Shown: positions 1 through 5,030, counted from the first letter of the stretch. The stretch is DNA of 7,230 nt from Thermomicrobiales bacterium (GCA_020847015.1 JADLCW010000474.1:1-7230), one strand, 5' to 3'. The notes: a model not told the origin generated them from the sequence alone. A program made the numbers and translations.

Positions 1-20
1 GAGCGAAGCGAAGGATCTCG
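1..20 (+). repeat. Partial REP-like intergenic repeat (3' half)
   Basis: The first 20 bases read GAGCGAAGCGAAGGATCTCG. Apart from one inserted T, this is the same as the reverse complement of bases 3070-3090, and it resembles the arm at 3009-3027. The missing head (TCATCCT) presumably lies just outside the window. The family of CATCCTGAGCGAAGCGAAGGATCTC-type repeats is, from general knowledge, dispersed between genes in many high-GC bacteria. Whether this copy belongs to a palindromic doublet like the one at 2998-3100 cannot be seen. Confidence 0.65.
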
Positions 21-335
21 GCTCCGCGCGACCACTTTTCCGACTGGGCGCCCCCGCGGATCGGCGCGCGCAGCGGCTGGCGGAACCGCTCGGCCGCGCT
101 CATCCTGATTGCCTGGCTGCTGGCCGTCGCATCGGCAAGCGGAACCGCTCGGCGGCGATCGCTTCCGCCTGCCTGACCACCGTTTCGGTGGCCCCCTCGG
201 TCATCTCCGGCGGGTCGCCGCAGCGAGGGCCGGTCGCGAGCGCCGGCCCCGCATACCGTCCCCGAACGTCAACCGGAGCGCGGCAGCCCGCGCCGGCCCC
301 AAGCGCCGGTCCCAGGCGCCCGCCGGAGCGCGACC
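21..335. other. Gene-free stretch downstream of the receiver gene
   Basis: No convincing coding sequence is seen on either strand. Open frames exist, but they are low-complexity Arg/Ala/Pro/Gly translations without a good ribosome binding site or recognisable domain. Visible structure: a 15-bp direct repeat GCGGAACCGCTCGGC at 80-94 and 139-153, a small perfect hairpin CCACCG-TTT-CGGTGG at 177-191, and a 9-base TCATCCTGA at 100-108 that matches the head of the REP-like repeat but may be chance. The hairpin lies about 145 bases past the receiver stop codon and has no T-tract, so it is not called a terminator. Confidence 0.5.
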
Positions 336-740
336 CTACGCCACCGCCGCCGGCGCGCGGCGGCTCAGCGCCGTCGCCGCCGCGGCGCGCAGTTCGAGCG
401 GCCGGAACGGCTTGAGCAGCACATCGCAGCCGAACGCCGCCAATCGGTCCGCGGCGGCCGCCGCTTCCTGCGGACACGCCGTGATGACCAACACCGGCAG
501 CGCCAGCGTCGCCGGATGGAGGCGCAACCGCTCCAGCAGCGCCAGTCCCTCCGGCCGCCGCTCGAACAGCAGATCGAGCACCAGCAGATCGGGCGTCAGG
601 AACGCCACCTCGGCGGCGGTCAGGTCGGCGCAGGCGAGCGCGGCGACGGCGTAGCCGGCGGCCGTCAGCGCGCGGCGAGCGATGTCGCGCGTGGCGCGAT
701 CGTCATCGAGCACGAGGATGTGGACGAGGGGCTCGAACAC
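336..740 (-). CDS. Single-domain response regulator (CheY-like receiver), 134 aa
   Basis: Encodes a stand-alone receiver domain that should accept a phosphoryl group from a histidine kinase and signal by protein-protein contact, as no output domain follows. The start is GTG at 740-738, preceded by a strong GGAGG six bases upstream (minus strand). Key residues are all present: the acidic cluster LDDD (Asp12-Asp14), phospho-acceptor Asp56 in LLVLDLLFE, switch Thr87 in VLVITA, and Lys110 in LLKPF. The length fits an isolated receiver (about 120-135 residues), with a short Arg/Ala-rich C-terminal tail after the last helix. The frame stays open far upstream, but that part is compositionally random and lacks receiver features, so it is excluded. 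No kinase gene is in the window, so the partner is unknown. It faces the same way as the secreted repeat-protein gene, 262 bases downstream of it. Confidence 0.88.
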   Translation of the reverse strand: MFEPLVHILVLDDDRATRDIARRALTAAGYAVAALACADLTAAEVAFLTPDLLVLDLLFERRPEGLALLERLRLHPATLALPVLVITACPQEAAAAADRLAAFGCDVLLKPFRPLELRAAAATALSRRAPAAVA

Positions 741-1002
741 GCGGGGCCTCCAGATCGAGCGCGCGCGAGGACGACGCCGCAAGGGCGGAACGCAGGGAGG
801 AAGGCGGCGCCGCTCTTCGCGCCCCAATCGCACTGTAGCCGGGGGCGTCCCGCGGCCGCATCCGTAAGGATACGTAGTCCGGAGCGTGGGTTTGCCCCGG
901 CCAGCGCTGCTGGACGGCGCGATGCACCGCGAACGCGCCGCGCCCCCGCCACGCGCCGCGCCAGGCGAACCCGACGCGGCGCGCGGCAGAGCGGCAGGGC
1001 GG
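741..1002. other. 262-bp intergenic region between receiver and secreted-protein genes
   Basis: No gene is seen. On the minus strand it provides the GGAGG ribosome binding site of the receiver gene and presumably its promoter. A TACAGT (complement of 832-837) could be a -10 box, but no convincing -35 lies at the right distance. The block 835-905 reads, on the minus strand, as GGGCAAACCCACG...CCCCCGGCTACAG. It includes TACGTA and ATCC-GTAA-GGAT and has the look of an intergenic repeat rather than coding DNA; no second copy is in the window. Confidence 0.4.
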
Positions 1003-1452
1003 CTAGGTCGAGGTCTGATAGCCGCACCCCGGGGCGATGCGGGCCGCCGCCTGCGAGTTGTCGTAATGGACCTGATCGCGCACCCACGGCTCCACGCACA
1101 CCCCGTCCCCGTCGTAGGCGTCGCGCCAGACGTAGCCGGAGATGCACGAAAGTGGACCGTAAGGGCCGTTGGGATCCACGCGGGACGCCTGGCTGGCGTT
1201 GTCGTAGGCCGCCTGGTCGCGCTGGCTGGGATCGACGCAGGCGACATCACCGGGGAACGCCTCGCGCCAGACGTACCCCTGGGCGCAGGTGTTGGCCCCG
1301 TACGGACAGGTCTGGGCGGAAGCGGCGCGGCGCCCGGCGACCAGCGCCAATGCGGCCCCGGCGCCCACCCGCGCTCCGGTCGCCAGCAGCCCCCGGCGCG
1401 AACGCCGAGCGGCGAACCGAGCGGTCATCGCATCGAACAGTTGAGATTCCAT
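1003..1452 (-). CDS. Tat-secreted protein with two tandem GYVWR cysteine repeats, 149 aa
   Basis: The start is ATG at 1452-1450 with GAGGAG seven bases upstream. The N-terminus looks like a twin-arginine (Tat) signal peptide: Ser18-Arg19-Arg20-Gly-Leu-Leu, an Ala/Gly/Leu hydrophobic stretch at about 28-40, and a likely cleavage site ASA/Q after Ala46. The mature part is about 100 residues and is built of two units repeating every 47 residues (PYG at 50-52 and 97-99). Each unit has the pattern Cys-x2-GYVWR-[ED]-A, a second Cys 16 residues later, then RDQ-x2-YDN-x2-QA. Cysteines are 49, 56, 72, 103, 119 and 143; the even number and conserved spacing suggest disulfides or a folded, exported cofactor- or ligand-binding module. 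Similar C-x2-G[FY]VWREA repeats occur, from general knowledge, in secreted proteins of unknown function in Chloroflexota and Actinomycetota. No enzyme motif is seen. It is divergent from the atypical NarL-type regulator, which may control it. The open frame extends into the divergent gene but without meaningful sequence. Confidence 0.85.
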   Translation of the reverse strand: MESQLFDAMTARFAARRSRRGLLATGARVGAGAALALVAGRRAASAQTCPYGANTCAQGYVWREAFPGDVACVDPSQRDQAAYDNASQASRVDPNGPYGPLSCISGYVWRDAYDGDGVCVEPWVRDQVHYDNSQAAARIAPGCGYQTST

Positions 1453-1483
1453 GGTTGCACTCCTCGACGGTGGTTTCGCTCCG

Positions 1484-1504
1484 GATCGACCCCGACGATC
1501 GACC
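1484..1504. repeat. Tandem GATCGACC half-sites, 13-bp period
   Basis: GATCGACC occurs twice, starting at 1484 and 1497, separated by five bases. The pair sits 32-52 bases upstream of the secreted-protein start codon, so it lies in its leader or core promoter. Paired same-direction 8-mers are a common form of response-regulator binding site, but a 13-bp period is not diagnostic and chance recurrence in GC-rich DNA is possible. Confidence 0.3.
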
Positions 1505-1560
1505 TCGGCGCACCTTGAGAATGCGCCGTTCCCGCCGGCCGCGCATGGTGAGGATTCACC

Positions 1561-1578
1561 GTTTCGGCCAATCGAAAC
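1561..1578. promoter_or_regulatory. Inverted repeat GTTTCG-N6-CGAAAC, possible operator
   Basis: A perfect 6-bp inverted repeat with a six-base spacer lies about 109 bases upstream of the secreted-protein start and about 110 bases upstream of the putative -10 box of the regulator gene. Its A/T-containing arms stand out in GC-rich surroundings. It could be a dimer binding site shared by the two divergent genes. There is no direct evidence for binding. Confidence 0.3.
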
Positions 1579-1658
1579 AGAGGACACCACGAACCGGATT
1601 GCGGACAGGCGCGTCGCCGGGCCACAGCCGATCGGATCGCGCCGGAGTGCTTCGGCGA

Positions 1659-1670
1659 GTGTACGTACAC
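1659..1670. promoter_or_regulatory. Perfect 12-bp palindrome GTGTACGTACAC, putative operator
   Basis: This sequence equals its own reverse complement over 12 bases. It ends six bases before the putative -10 box TATACT (1677-1682), so it covers the spacer and the expected -35 region of the regulator promoter. A bound repressor there would block RNA polymerase. Equally, the poor -35 hexamer would fit a promoter needing an activator at this spot. Autoregulation by the downstream regulator is a natural guess but is not shown. Confidence 0.45.
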
Positions 1671-1676
1671 ATCCGC

Positions 1677-1682
1677 TATACT
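1677..1682 (+). promoter_or_regulatory. Putative -10 box (TATACT) of the NarL-type regulator gene
   Basis: TATACT matches the sigma-70 -10 consensus at five of six positions in an otherwise GC-rich region. Transcription would begin near 1689, giving a leader of about 50 bases before the GTG at 1739. No good -35 hexamer is found 16-19 bases upstream; that space is taken by the palindrome at 1659-1670. The bases TATACTGACCGG are almost the same as the proposed accD -10 region (TATGCTGACCGG on the minus strand). Confidence 0.45.
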
Positions 1683-1738
1683 GACCGGGGAAGCGCATCC
1701 GGCGTCTTGCCAAGGGGCGCGCGGGCGGAGGGGCGGGC

Positions 1739-2425
1739 GTGAACCGGGTCGGCGTGGTGGTGGTCGACGACGAGGCGATCTTCCGGGGCGGCGTGCGCGG
1801 CGCGCTCGAACCAGACGACGCCTTGCTCGTCATCGGCGAAACAGCGGGCGAGGCGGGCGCGGTCGACAAAATCGCTCAGGTGCAGGCGGATGTCGTCGTG
1901 GTCGGGGTCAACCCGCCGGCCATGCAGGGGGTGGAAACGCTGCGCGAGTTGCGCCGCCGGCTGCCCCGCGCGGCGCTGCTGGCGCTCGCCGCCTACCCCG
2001 ACGCCGCCGGCCGCAACGAAGCGCTGGCCGCCGGAGCCACGATCTACGACGCCAAATCGATCGACGCCGACGATCTGCGCCGCCTCGTGCACGAGGCGCT
2101 GGCCGCCGTCCGCCCCTACACCCCCGGCGACCCAGCGCGCGCCAACGGGCGCAACGGTGGTCCCGGCTGGCGCGGCGCGGCTCCGCTTTCCCGCCGGGAA
2201 ACGCAGATTCTGCATCTGGTCGCGCGTGGCCAGAGCAACAAGGAGATCGCCGCCGGGTTGGGCATCTCCGACCAGACGGTGAAAAACAACATCACCTCGC
2301 TGCTGCGCAAGTTGGGAGTGCAAGACCGCACCCAGGCGGTCATCTACGCGCTGCGGCAGGGGTGGATCGACGCCGCCGAGGACGAACCCGCGCGCGACGC
2401 GGACGAGGCGGAAAGCCGCCGCTAA
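1739..2425 (+). CDS. Atypical NarL/LuxR-family response regulator lacking the phospho-acceptor Asp, 228 aa
   Basis: DNA-binding transcription regulator with a receiver domain (about 3-122), a Gly/Pro/Arg-rich linker (about 126-148) and a LuxR-type helix-turn-helix (about 149-210; LSRRETQIL, SNKEIAAGLGIS, TVKNNI, KLGVQDRTQA). The start is GTG with GGAGG at 1727-1731, seven bases upstream. In the receiver the acidic pair Asp10-Asp11 and Lys106 (IYDAKS) are present. The phospho-acceptor position in DVVVVGVNPPAM is Gly56 (codon ggg) instead of Asp, and the switch Thr/Ser in LLALAAY is Ala84. It therefore cannot be phosphorylated in the normal way and is probably constitutive, or controlled by ligand, dimerisation or protein partners, as in other Asp-less receivers. 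The HTH looks fully functional. It is divergent from the Tat-secreted protein gene and 84 bases upstream of the membrane microprotein gene. No histidine kinase gene adjoins it. The family assignment is firm; the mode of control is inference. Confidence 0.93.
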   Translation: MNRVGVVVVDDEAIFRGGVRGALEPDDALLVIGETAGEAGAVDKIAQVQADVVVVGVNPPAMQGVETLRELRRRLPRAALLALAAYPDAAGRNEALAAGATIYDAKSIDADDLRRLVHEALAAVRPYTPGDPARANGRNGGPGWRGAAPLSRRETQILHLVARGQSNKEIAAGLGISDQTVKNNITSLLRKLGVQDRTQAVIYALRQGWIDAAEDEPARDADEAESRR

Positions 2426-2509
2426 CCCGGAACCGACGCCAGCCGGCACGCGACATGGCACGCGGACTGCATGCAGCGACCACGAGGGCAACCTCGGAAG
2501 GAGTTCGTC

Positions 2510-2662
2510 ATGTTGCTGCTGATCATGGTCGTTCTGCTGTTGCTGGCGCTGTTTGGCGGCGGTTGGGGTGCGCGCCGCTATGGGGCCGCCGGGTTCGCGC
2601 CGCTGGGTATTCTCATCGTGCTCCTGCTGATCTTCTGGCTGAGCGGCGACCTGGTCGTCTAG
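2510..2662 (+). CDS. 50-aa two-helix membrane microprotein (DUF3309-like)
   Basis: Very small, strongly hydrophobic protein with two predicted transmembrane segments (about 1-15, MLLLIMVVLLLLALF, and about 32-45) joined by a loop GGGWGARRYGAAGFAPLG. Size, helix-loop-helix layout and the GG-W-G/RYG loop resemble DUF3309-type small membrane proteins of unknown function; this is judged by eye. The start ATG is at 2510-2512 because a near-ideal GGAAGGAG lies at 2496-2503, six bases upstream. An upstream in-frame ATG at 2471 has no such site and would add a charged, unrelated 13-residue leader. It follows the atypical response regulator by 84 bases on the same strand, so it may be cotranscribed with it or be its target. 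Its location would be the cytoplasmic membrane; the function is unknown. Confidence 0.8.
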   Translation: MLLLIMVVLLLLALFGGGWGARRYGAAGFAPLGILIVLLLIFWLSGDLVV

Positions 2663-2663
2663 C

Positions 2664-2682
2664 GCCGGCCGGGAAGTGAACC
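2664..2682 (+). repeat. Direct repeat copy A (GCCGGCC-x-GG-x-AGTGAACC)
   Basis: A 19-base stretch ending AGTGAACC directly follows the microprotein stop codon. It matches 2727-2745 at 17 of 19 positions, 63 bases further on. The two copies flank the hairpin at 2694-2711. The role is unknown; it may be part of a larger dispersed intergenic repeat. Confidence 0.5.
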
Positions 2683-2693
2683 TCGCGCAACCG

Positions 2694-2711
2694 CGCGTGG
2701 TCGGCCACGCG
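2694..2711 (+). terminator. GC-rich hairpin, possible terminator of the microprotein transcript
   Basis: CGCGTGG-TCGG-CCACGCG forms a perfect 7-bp stem with a four-base loop, 31 bases after the stop codon of the membrane microprotein gene. No run of T follows (AACTGGTTG), so it is at best a U-less terminator or an RNA 3'-end stabiliser. It is symmetric and could also affect leftward transcripts from accA. Confidence 0.35.
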
Positions 2712-2726
2712 AACTGGTTGTCTGGG

Positions 2727-2745
2727 GCCGGCCAGGTAGTGAACC
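2727..2745 (+). repeat. Direct repeat copy B
   Basis: Second copy of the 19-base element at 2664-2682, with two differences (A for G after GCCGGCC, T for A before AGTGAACC). It marks the right side of the block that contains the hairpin. Confidence 0.5.
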
Positions 2746-2997
2746 GGTCTCCTGGCGCCCGGGCGAATGGCGGTGCCGCGGCCCGCAGCCCGCGAGCGGC
2801 GACGCCAACGTGCGGCGCGCGCGGAAGCGGCTTCGCCAGGTGGCCGCGCCCCGCCGCCGCACCTCACCCCGAACGCCCCGCGCGCCCCAACCCGCGCGCC
2901 AGCCCGTGCGCCGTCCATGTCATCCCGCGCGCCCTCCTGCCTCCCGCCCGCGCTTCCGCTGTGCCCGCCCGCGCCGGGGCATCCTGAGCGCCCACCC

Positions 2998-3100
2998 GTG
3001 TCATCCTGAACGCAGTGAAGGATCTCGCGTTCGCAATCGCTCTTGCTTTCGTCAGAGCGGCTGCCATGCCGAGATCCTTCGCATTCGCTCAGGATGACAC
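2998..3100. repeat. REP-like palindromic doublet (two inverted repeat copies)
   Basis: The left arm at 2998-3027 (GTGTCATCCTGAACGC through GAAGGATCTCG) and the right arm at 3070-3100 (CGAGATCCTTCG through CTCAGGATGACAC) are imperfect inverted copies, identical over the outer 12 and inner 11 bases and differing in the middle. They are separated by 42 bases of unrelated sequence that is less GC-rich. Similarity continues outward from the arms (CACCC...GTGTCATCC on the left, GGATGACACACGGGGGTG on the right). The layout is that of a REP doublet (REPIN-like) element or small MITE. No transposase is nearby. Transcribed, it would fold into a long hairpin between the convergent genes. Confidence 0.8.
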
Positions 3101-3227
3101 ACGGGGGTGAGCGCCGGATGACACACGGGGGTGAGCGCCGGATGACACCGCAGGGGCGCGCCGGATGACACCGCAGGGGGCTCAGGGACACCGTAGGGGG
3201 GCGCAGGATGACCCGGGGGGTAGGCCG
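3092..3227. repeat. Tandem repeat tract, about six decaying 21-24 bp units
   Basis: Units start with GGATGACA and continue with CACGGGGGTGAGCGCC or variants. Copies: 3092-3115 and 3116-3139 (identical, 24 bp), 3140-3162 (23), 3163-3184 (22), 3185-3205 (21) and 3206-3227 (22). Similarity and length fall with distance from the palindrome, and the first unit overlaps the outer end of its right arm. The last unit ends three bases before the accA stop codon. The pattern suggests amplification outward from the repeat arm by slippage. There are no unique spacers, so this is not a CRISPR array. Confidence 0.85.
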
Positions 3228-3229
3228 TC

Positions 3230-4114
3230 TCAGGACGCGGCGGAGCCGACGCGCAACGCCTGGTCCGCTTCGTCGCGCCACACGCCCAGCCGCCGATAGC
3301 GGCGGTAGCGCGCCTCGCGCAGCCGATCCACCGCCGCCGGGTCGTCCAGCGGGTAGGCCGCGAGCAGTTCGCGCAAATGGCGCGCGATCGCCGCTCCGGT
3401 CGCCTGGATCGTGGCGCGCGGTCGCTCGTGAGCCGGTTCCGGTTCCGGCACGATCTCGTCGATGACCCCGAAGCCGAGCAGATCCGGCGCGGTGATGCGC
3501 ATGGTCGCCGCCGCTTCCGGCGCCCGCGCGGCGTCCCGCCACAGAATGGCGGCGCTGGCTTCCGGCGAGGCGACCGAGTAGATGGCGTTCTCCAGCATCA
3601 GCATCCGGTCGGCCACCCCGATGGCCAGCGCGCCGCCGCTGCCGCCCTCCCCGATCACCACCGCGATCGACGGCACGCGCAAGTCCGCCATGGTCAGCAA
3701 ACTCTCGGCGATGGCCGTCGCCTGCCCGCGCTCCTCCGACCCGACGCCGACATCGGCTCCCGGCGTGTCGATCAGCGCGATCACCGGGAAGCGGAACTTC
3801 TCGGCGTGACGCAACAAGCGCTCCGCCTTGCGATAGCCCTCCGGGCGGGCCATGCCGAAGTTGCGATCGATATTCTCTTTGGTGTTGCCGCCCTTCTGGT
3901 GCGCCAGCACCATCACGGTGCAGCCGTCGAAGGCGGCCAGCCCGCCGATCAGGGCGTGGTCGTCGCCGAACACGCGATCGCCGTGCAGCTCCACGAAATT
4001 GGTGGTCAACTCGCGCAGGTAATCCAGCGCGTGCGGCCGCTGGGGATGACGCGCCAGCTTGACCCGATCCCACGCCGCCAGCGGAGCCGGCTCGGGCGTC
4101 CCTCCGTCAGCCAT
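3230..4114 (-). CDS. accA: Acetyl-CoA carboxylase carboxyltransferase subunit alpha, 294 aa
   Basis: Alpha half of the carboxyltransferase that moves the carboxyl group from carboxybiotin-BCCP to acetyl-CoA, giving malonyl-CoA for fatty acid synthesis. It works in the cytoplasm as an alpha2-beta2 complex with AccD. Family motifs in order: HPQRPHALDYL (about 23-33), GDRVFGDDHALIGG (45-58), HQKGGNTKENI...NFGMARPEGYRKA (72-97), IDTPGADVGVGSEERGQ (115-131), IGEGGSGGALAIG (154-166, oxyanion/acyl-CoA site of the crotonase fold), YSVASPE...AAILW (179-192), and GVIDEIVPEP (216-225). It is slightly shorter than the roughly 319-residue E. coli protein, with less N-terminal helix. The start ATG at 4114-4112 lies inside the accD stop region (ATGGCTGA; 8-bp overlap), with GGGAG seven bases upstream in accD, so translational coupling is expected. 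Genes for biotin carboxylase and carrier protein are not in the window. Confidence 0.97.
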   Translation of the reverse strand: MADGGTPEPAPLAAWDRVKLARHPQRPHALDYLRELTTNFVELHGDRVFGDDHALIGGLAAFDGCTVMVLAHQKGGNTKENIDRNFGMARPEGYRKAERLLRHAEKFRFPVIALIDTPGADVGVGSEERGQATAIAESLLTMADLRVPSIAVVIGEGGSGGALAIGVADRMLMLENAIYSVASPEASAAILWRDAARAPEAAATMRITAPDLLGFGVIDEIVPEPEPAHERPRATIQATGAAIARHLRELLAAYPLDDPAAVDRLREARYRRYRRLGVWRDEADQALRVGSAAS

Positions 4115-5030
4115 CGGCGCGCTCCCCCACCGCGACCGGCGCGGCCAATGGCTCGACCGGGCGCGGCGGCGCGTTGCGCTGGTAATGGTCGAGCAAGGTC
4201 GTCAGCGTGGCGCGCAGATCGTCGCGGCGGACGACGAGATCGATCGCGCCGTGCTCCAGCAGGAACTCGGCGGTCTGGAACCCCTCCGGCAGTTTTTGGC
4301 GGGTGACCTGCTCGATGACGCGCGGACCGGCGAATCCGACGATGGCCCCCGGCTCGGCCATGATGATGTCGGCCACCGTGGCGTAGGACGCGGAAACCCC
4401 GCCGTAACACGGGTCCGTCAGCAGCGCGATGTGGGGCGCGCCAGCCCGACCCAGCCGCGCCAGCGCGGCGACCGTTTTGGCCATCTGCATCAGCGAGAAA
4501 ATGCCCTCGTGCATGCGCGCCCCGCCCGAGGCGGACACGGTCACCAGCGGCAGCCGGCGCTCGGCCGCGCGCTCGATGGCGCGCACCAGCTTTTCCCCGA
4601 ACACCGATCCCATGCTGGCGCCGAGGAATTCAAATTCGCTGACCGCCAGCACCAACGGCCGCCCCTCCAGCATCGCCTCGCCGATCACCAGCGCCTCCCC
4701 CTCGCCGGACTTGGCGCGGGTGCGCGCCAGCTTGTCCGTGTAGGGACCGCCGCCATCGACGAATTCGAGCGGATCCTCGGTGGCGATGCCGCGATCCCAC
4801 TCGGTGAAGGAGTCCGGGTCGCTGAGCAGGGCGATCCGCGCCCGCGCGCGCAGACGCAGATGATGACTGCATTTGGGGCACACGCGGTTGTTGCGCTCCA
4901 GCTCGCGCGAGTAGATCACCTCGTCGCATTTGGGGCACTTGACCCAGAGATCTTCGGGGATCTGCAGCTCGCCGCTCTCGTCCAGCGGCTGGGGGCGAAA
5001 CTTGCCGCGGCGCTGGAAAAATTCTCGCAT
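4107..5030 (-). CDS. accD: Acetyl-CoA carboxylase carboxyltransferase subunit beta, 307 aa
   Basis: Beta half of the carboxyltransferase, partner of the AccA encoded just downstream. An N-terminal four-cysteine zinc ribbon is present: Cys32-x2-Cys35 and Cys51-x2-Cys54. The crotonase-fold core follows, with FEFLGASMGSVFGEK (133-147), SASGGARMHEGIFSLMQMAKT (166-186), LTDPCYGGVSASYA (204-217) and AEPGAIVGFAGPRVIEQ (225-241), then KLPEGFQTAEFLLEHGAID (246-264). The length is close to the usual 285-310. The start is ATG at 5030-5028 (MREFFQRR), where homology to the family begins; GGAAAG lies about six bases upstream. In-frame codons further upstream (ATG at 5114) are rejected because that ATG overlaps the proposed -10 box. 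The gene overlaps accA by 8 bp and is separated from the MFS gene by 135 bases. Confidence 0.97.
   Translation of the reverse strand: MREFFQRRGKFRPQPLDESGELQIPEDLWVKCPKCDEVIYSRELERNNRVCPKCSHHLRLRARARIALLSDPDSFTEWDRGIATEDPLEFVDGGGPYTDKLARTRAKSGEGEALVIGEAMLEGRPLVLAVSEFEFLGASMGSVFGEKLVRAIERAAERRLPLVTVSASGGARMHEGIFSLMQMAKTVAALARLGRAGAPHIALLTDPCYGGVSASYATVADIIMAEPGAIVGFAGPRVIEQVTRQKLPEGFQTAEFLLEHGAIDLVVRRDDLRATLTTLLDHYQRNAPPRPVEPLAAPVAVGERADG

Larger units (their letters stand above)
1453..1738. promoter_or_regulatory. Divergent intergenic control region
   Basis: These 286 bases separate the minus-strand secreted-protein gene from the plus-strand response-regulator gene and must hold both promoters. 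Distinct elements: GAGGAG ribosome binding site (minus) at about 1460-1465; direct repeat GATCGACC at 1484-1491 and 1497-1504; inverted repeat GTTTCG-N6-CGAAAC at 1561-1578; perfect palindrome GTGTACGTACAC at 1659-1670; TATACT at 1677-1682; and a GGAGG ribosome binding site at 1727-1731. No good promoter for the minus-strand gene could be picked by eye. The number of symmetric elements suggests control by more than one DNA-binding protein. Confidence 0.55.
2663..3229. other. Gene-free convergent intergenic region rich in repeats
   Basis: This region lies between the stop of the microprotein gene (plus) and the stop of accA (minus). No convincing gene is seen; the long open frames crossing it are low-complexity and run through repeats. 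Contents in order: repeat copy A (2664-2682), hairpin (2694-2711), repeat copy B (2727-2745), about 170 bases of C-rich sequence with no clear structure, scattered GTCATCC-containing fragments (about 2917-2984), the REP-like palindrome (2998-3100) and the tandem repeat tract (3092-3227). Confidence 0.7.

Noticed and set aside
177..191. Hairpin CCACCG-TTT-CGGTGG as terminator of the receiver gene
   Set aside because: Only six base pairs, no T-tract, and about 145 bases past the stop codon.
100..204. Minus-strand mini-gene starting MTEGATETVV (34 codons)
   Set aside because: It has no ribosome binding site, no recognisable features, and lies in a repeat-containing gene-free stretch. It could be a gene remnant, but nothing supports this.
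741..1250. N-terminal extension of the receiver gene to 304 codons
   Set aside because: The receiver fold begins right after the GTG at 740, which has GGAGG six bases upstream. The extension overlaps the secreted-protein gene and is low-complexity.
516..1742. Plus-strand open frame of 408 codons
   Set aside because: It is antisense to the receiver and the Tat-secreted protein, has a low-complexity Arg/Pro translation and no ribosome binding site; a shadow frame.
1453..1869. N-terminal extension of the secreted protein to 288 codons
   Set aside because: It would place the Tat signal in the interior and overlap the divergent regulator gene; ATG at 1452 has a clear GAGGAG.
3092..3227. CRISPR array
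   Set aside because: The units are contiguous 21-24 bp tandem copies without unique spacers and no cas genes are nearby.
2613..4073. Minus-strand open frame of 486 codons across the repeat region and accA
   Set aside because: It runs out of frame through accA and then through the REP-like and tandem repeats; peptides such as VILSECEGSR are typical translations of that repeat.
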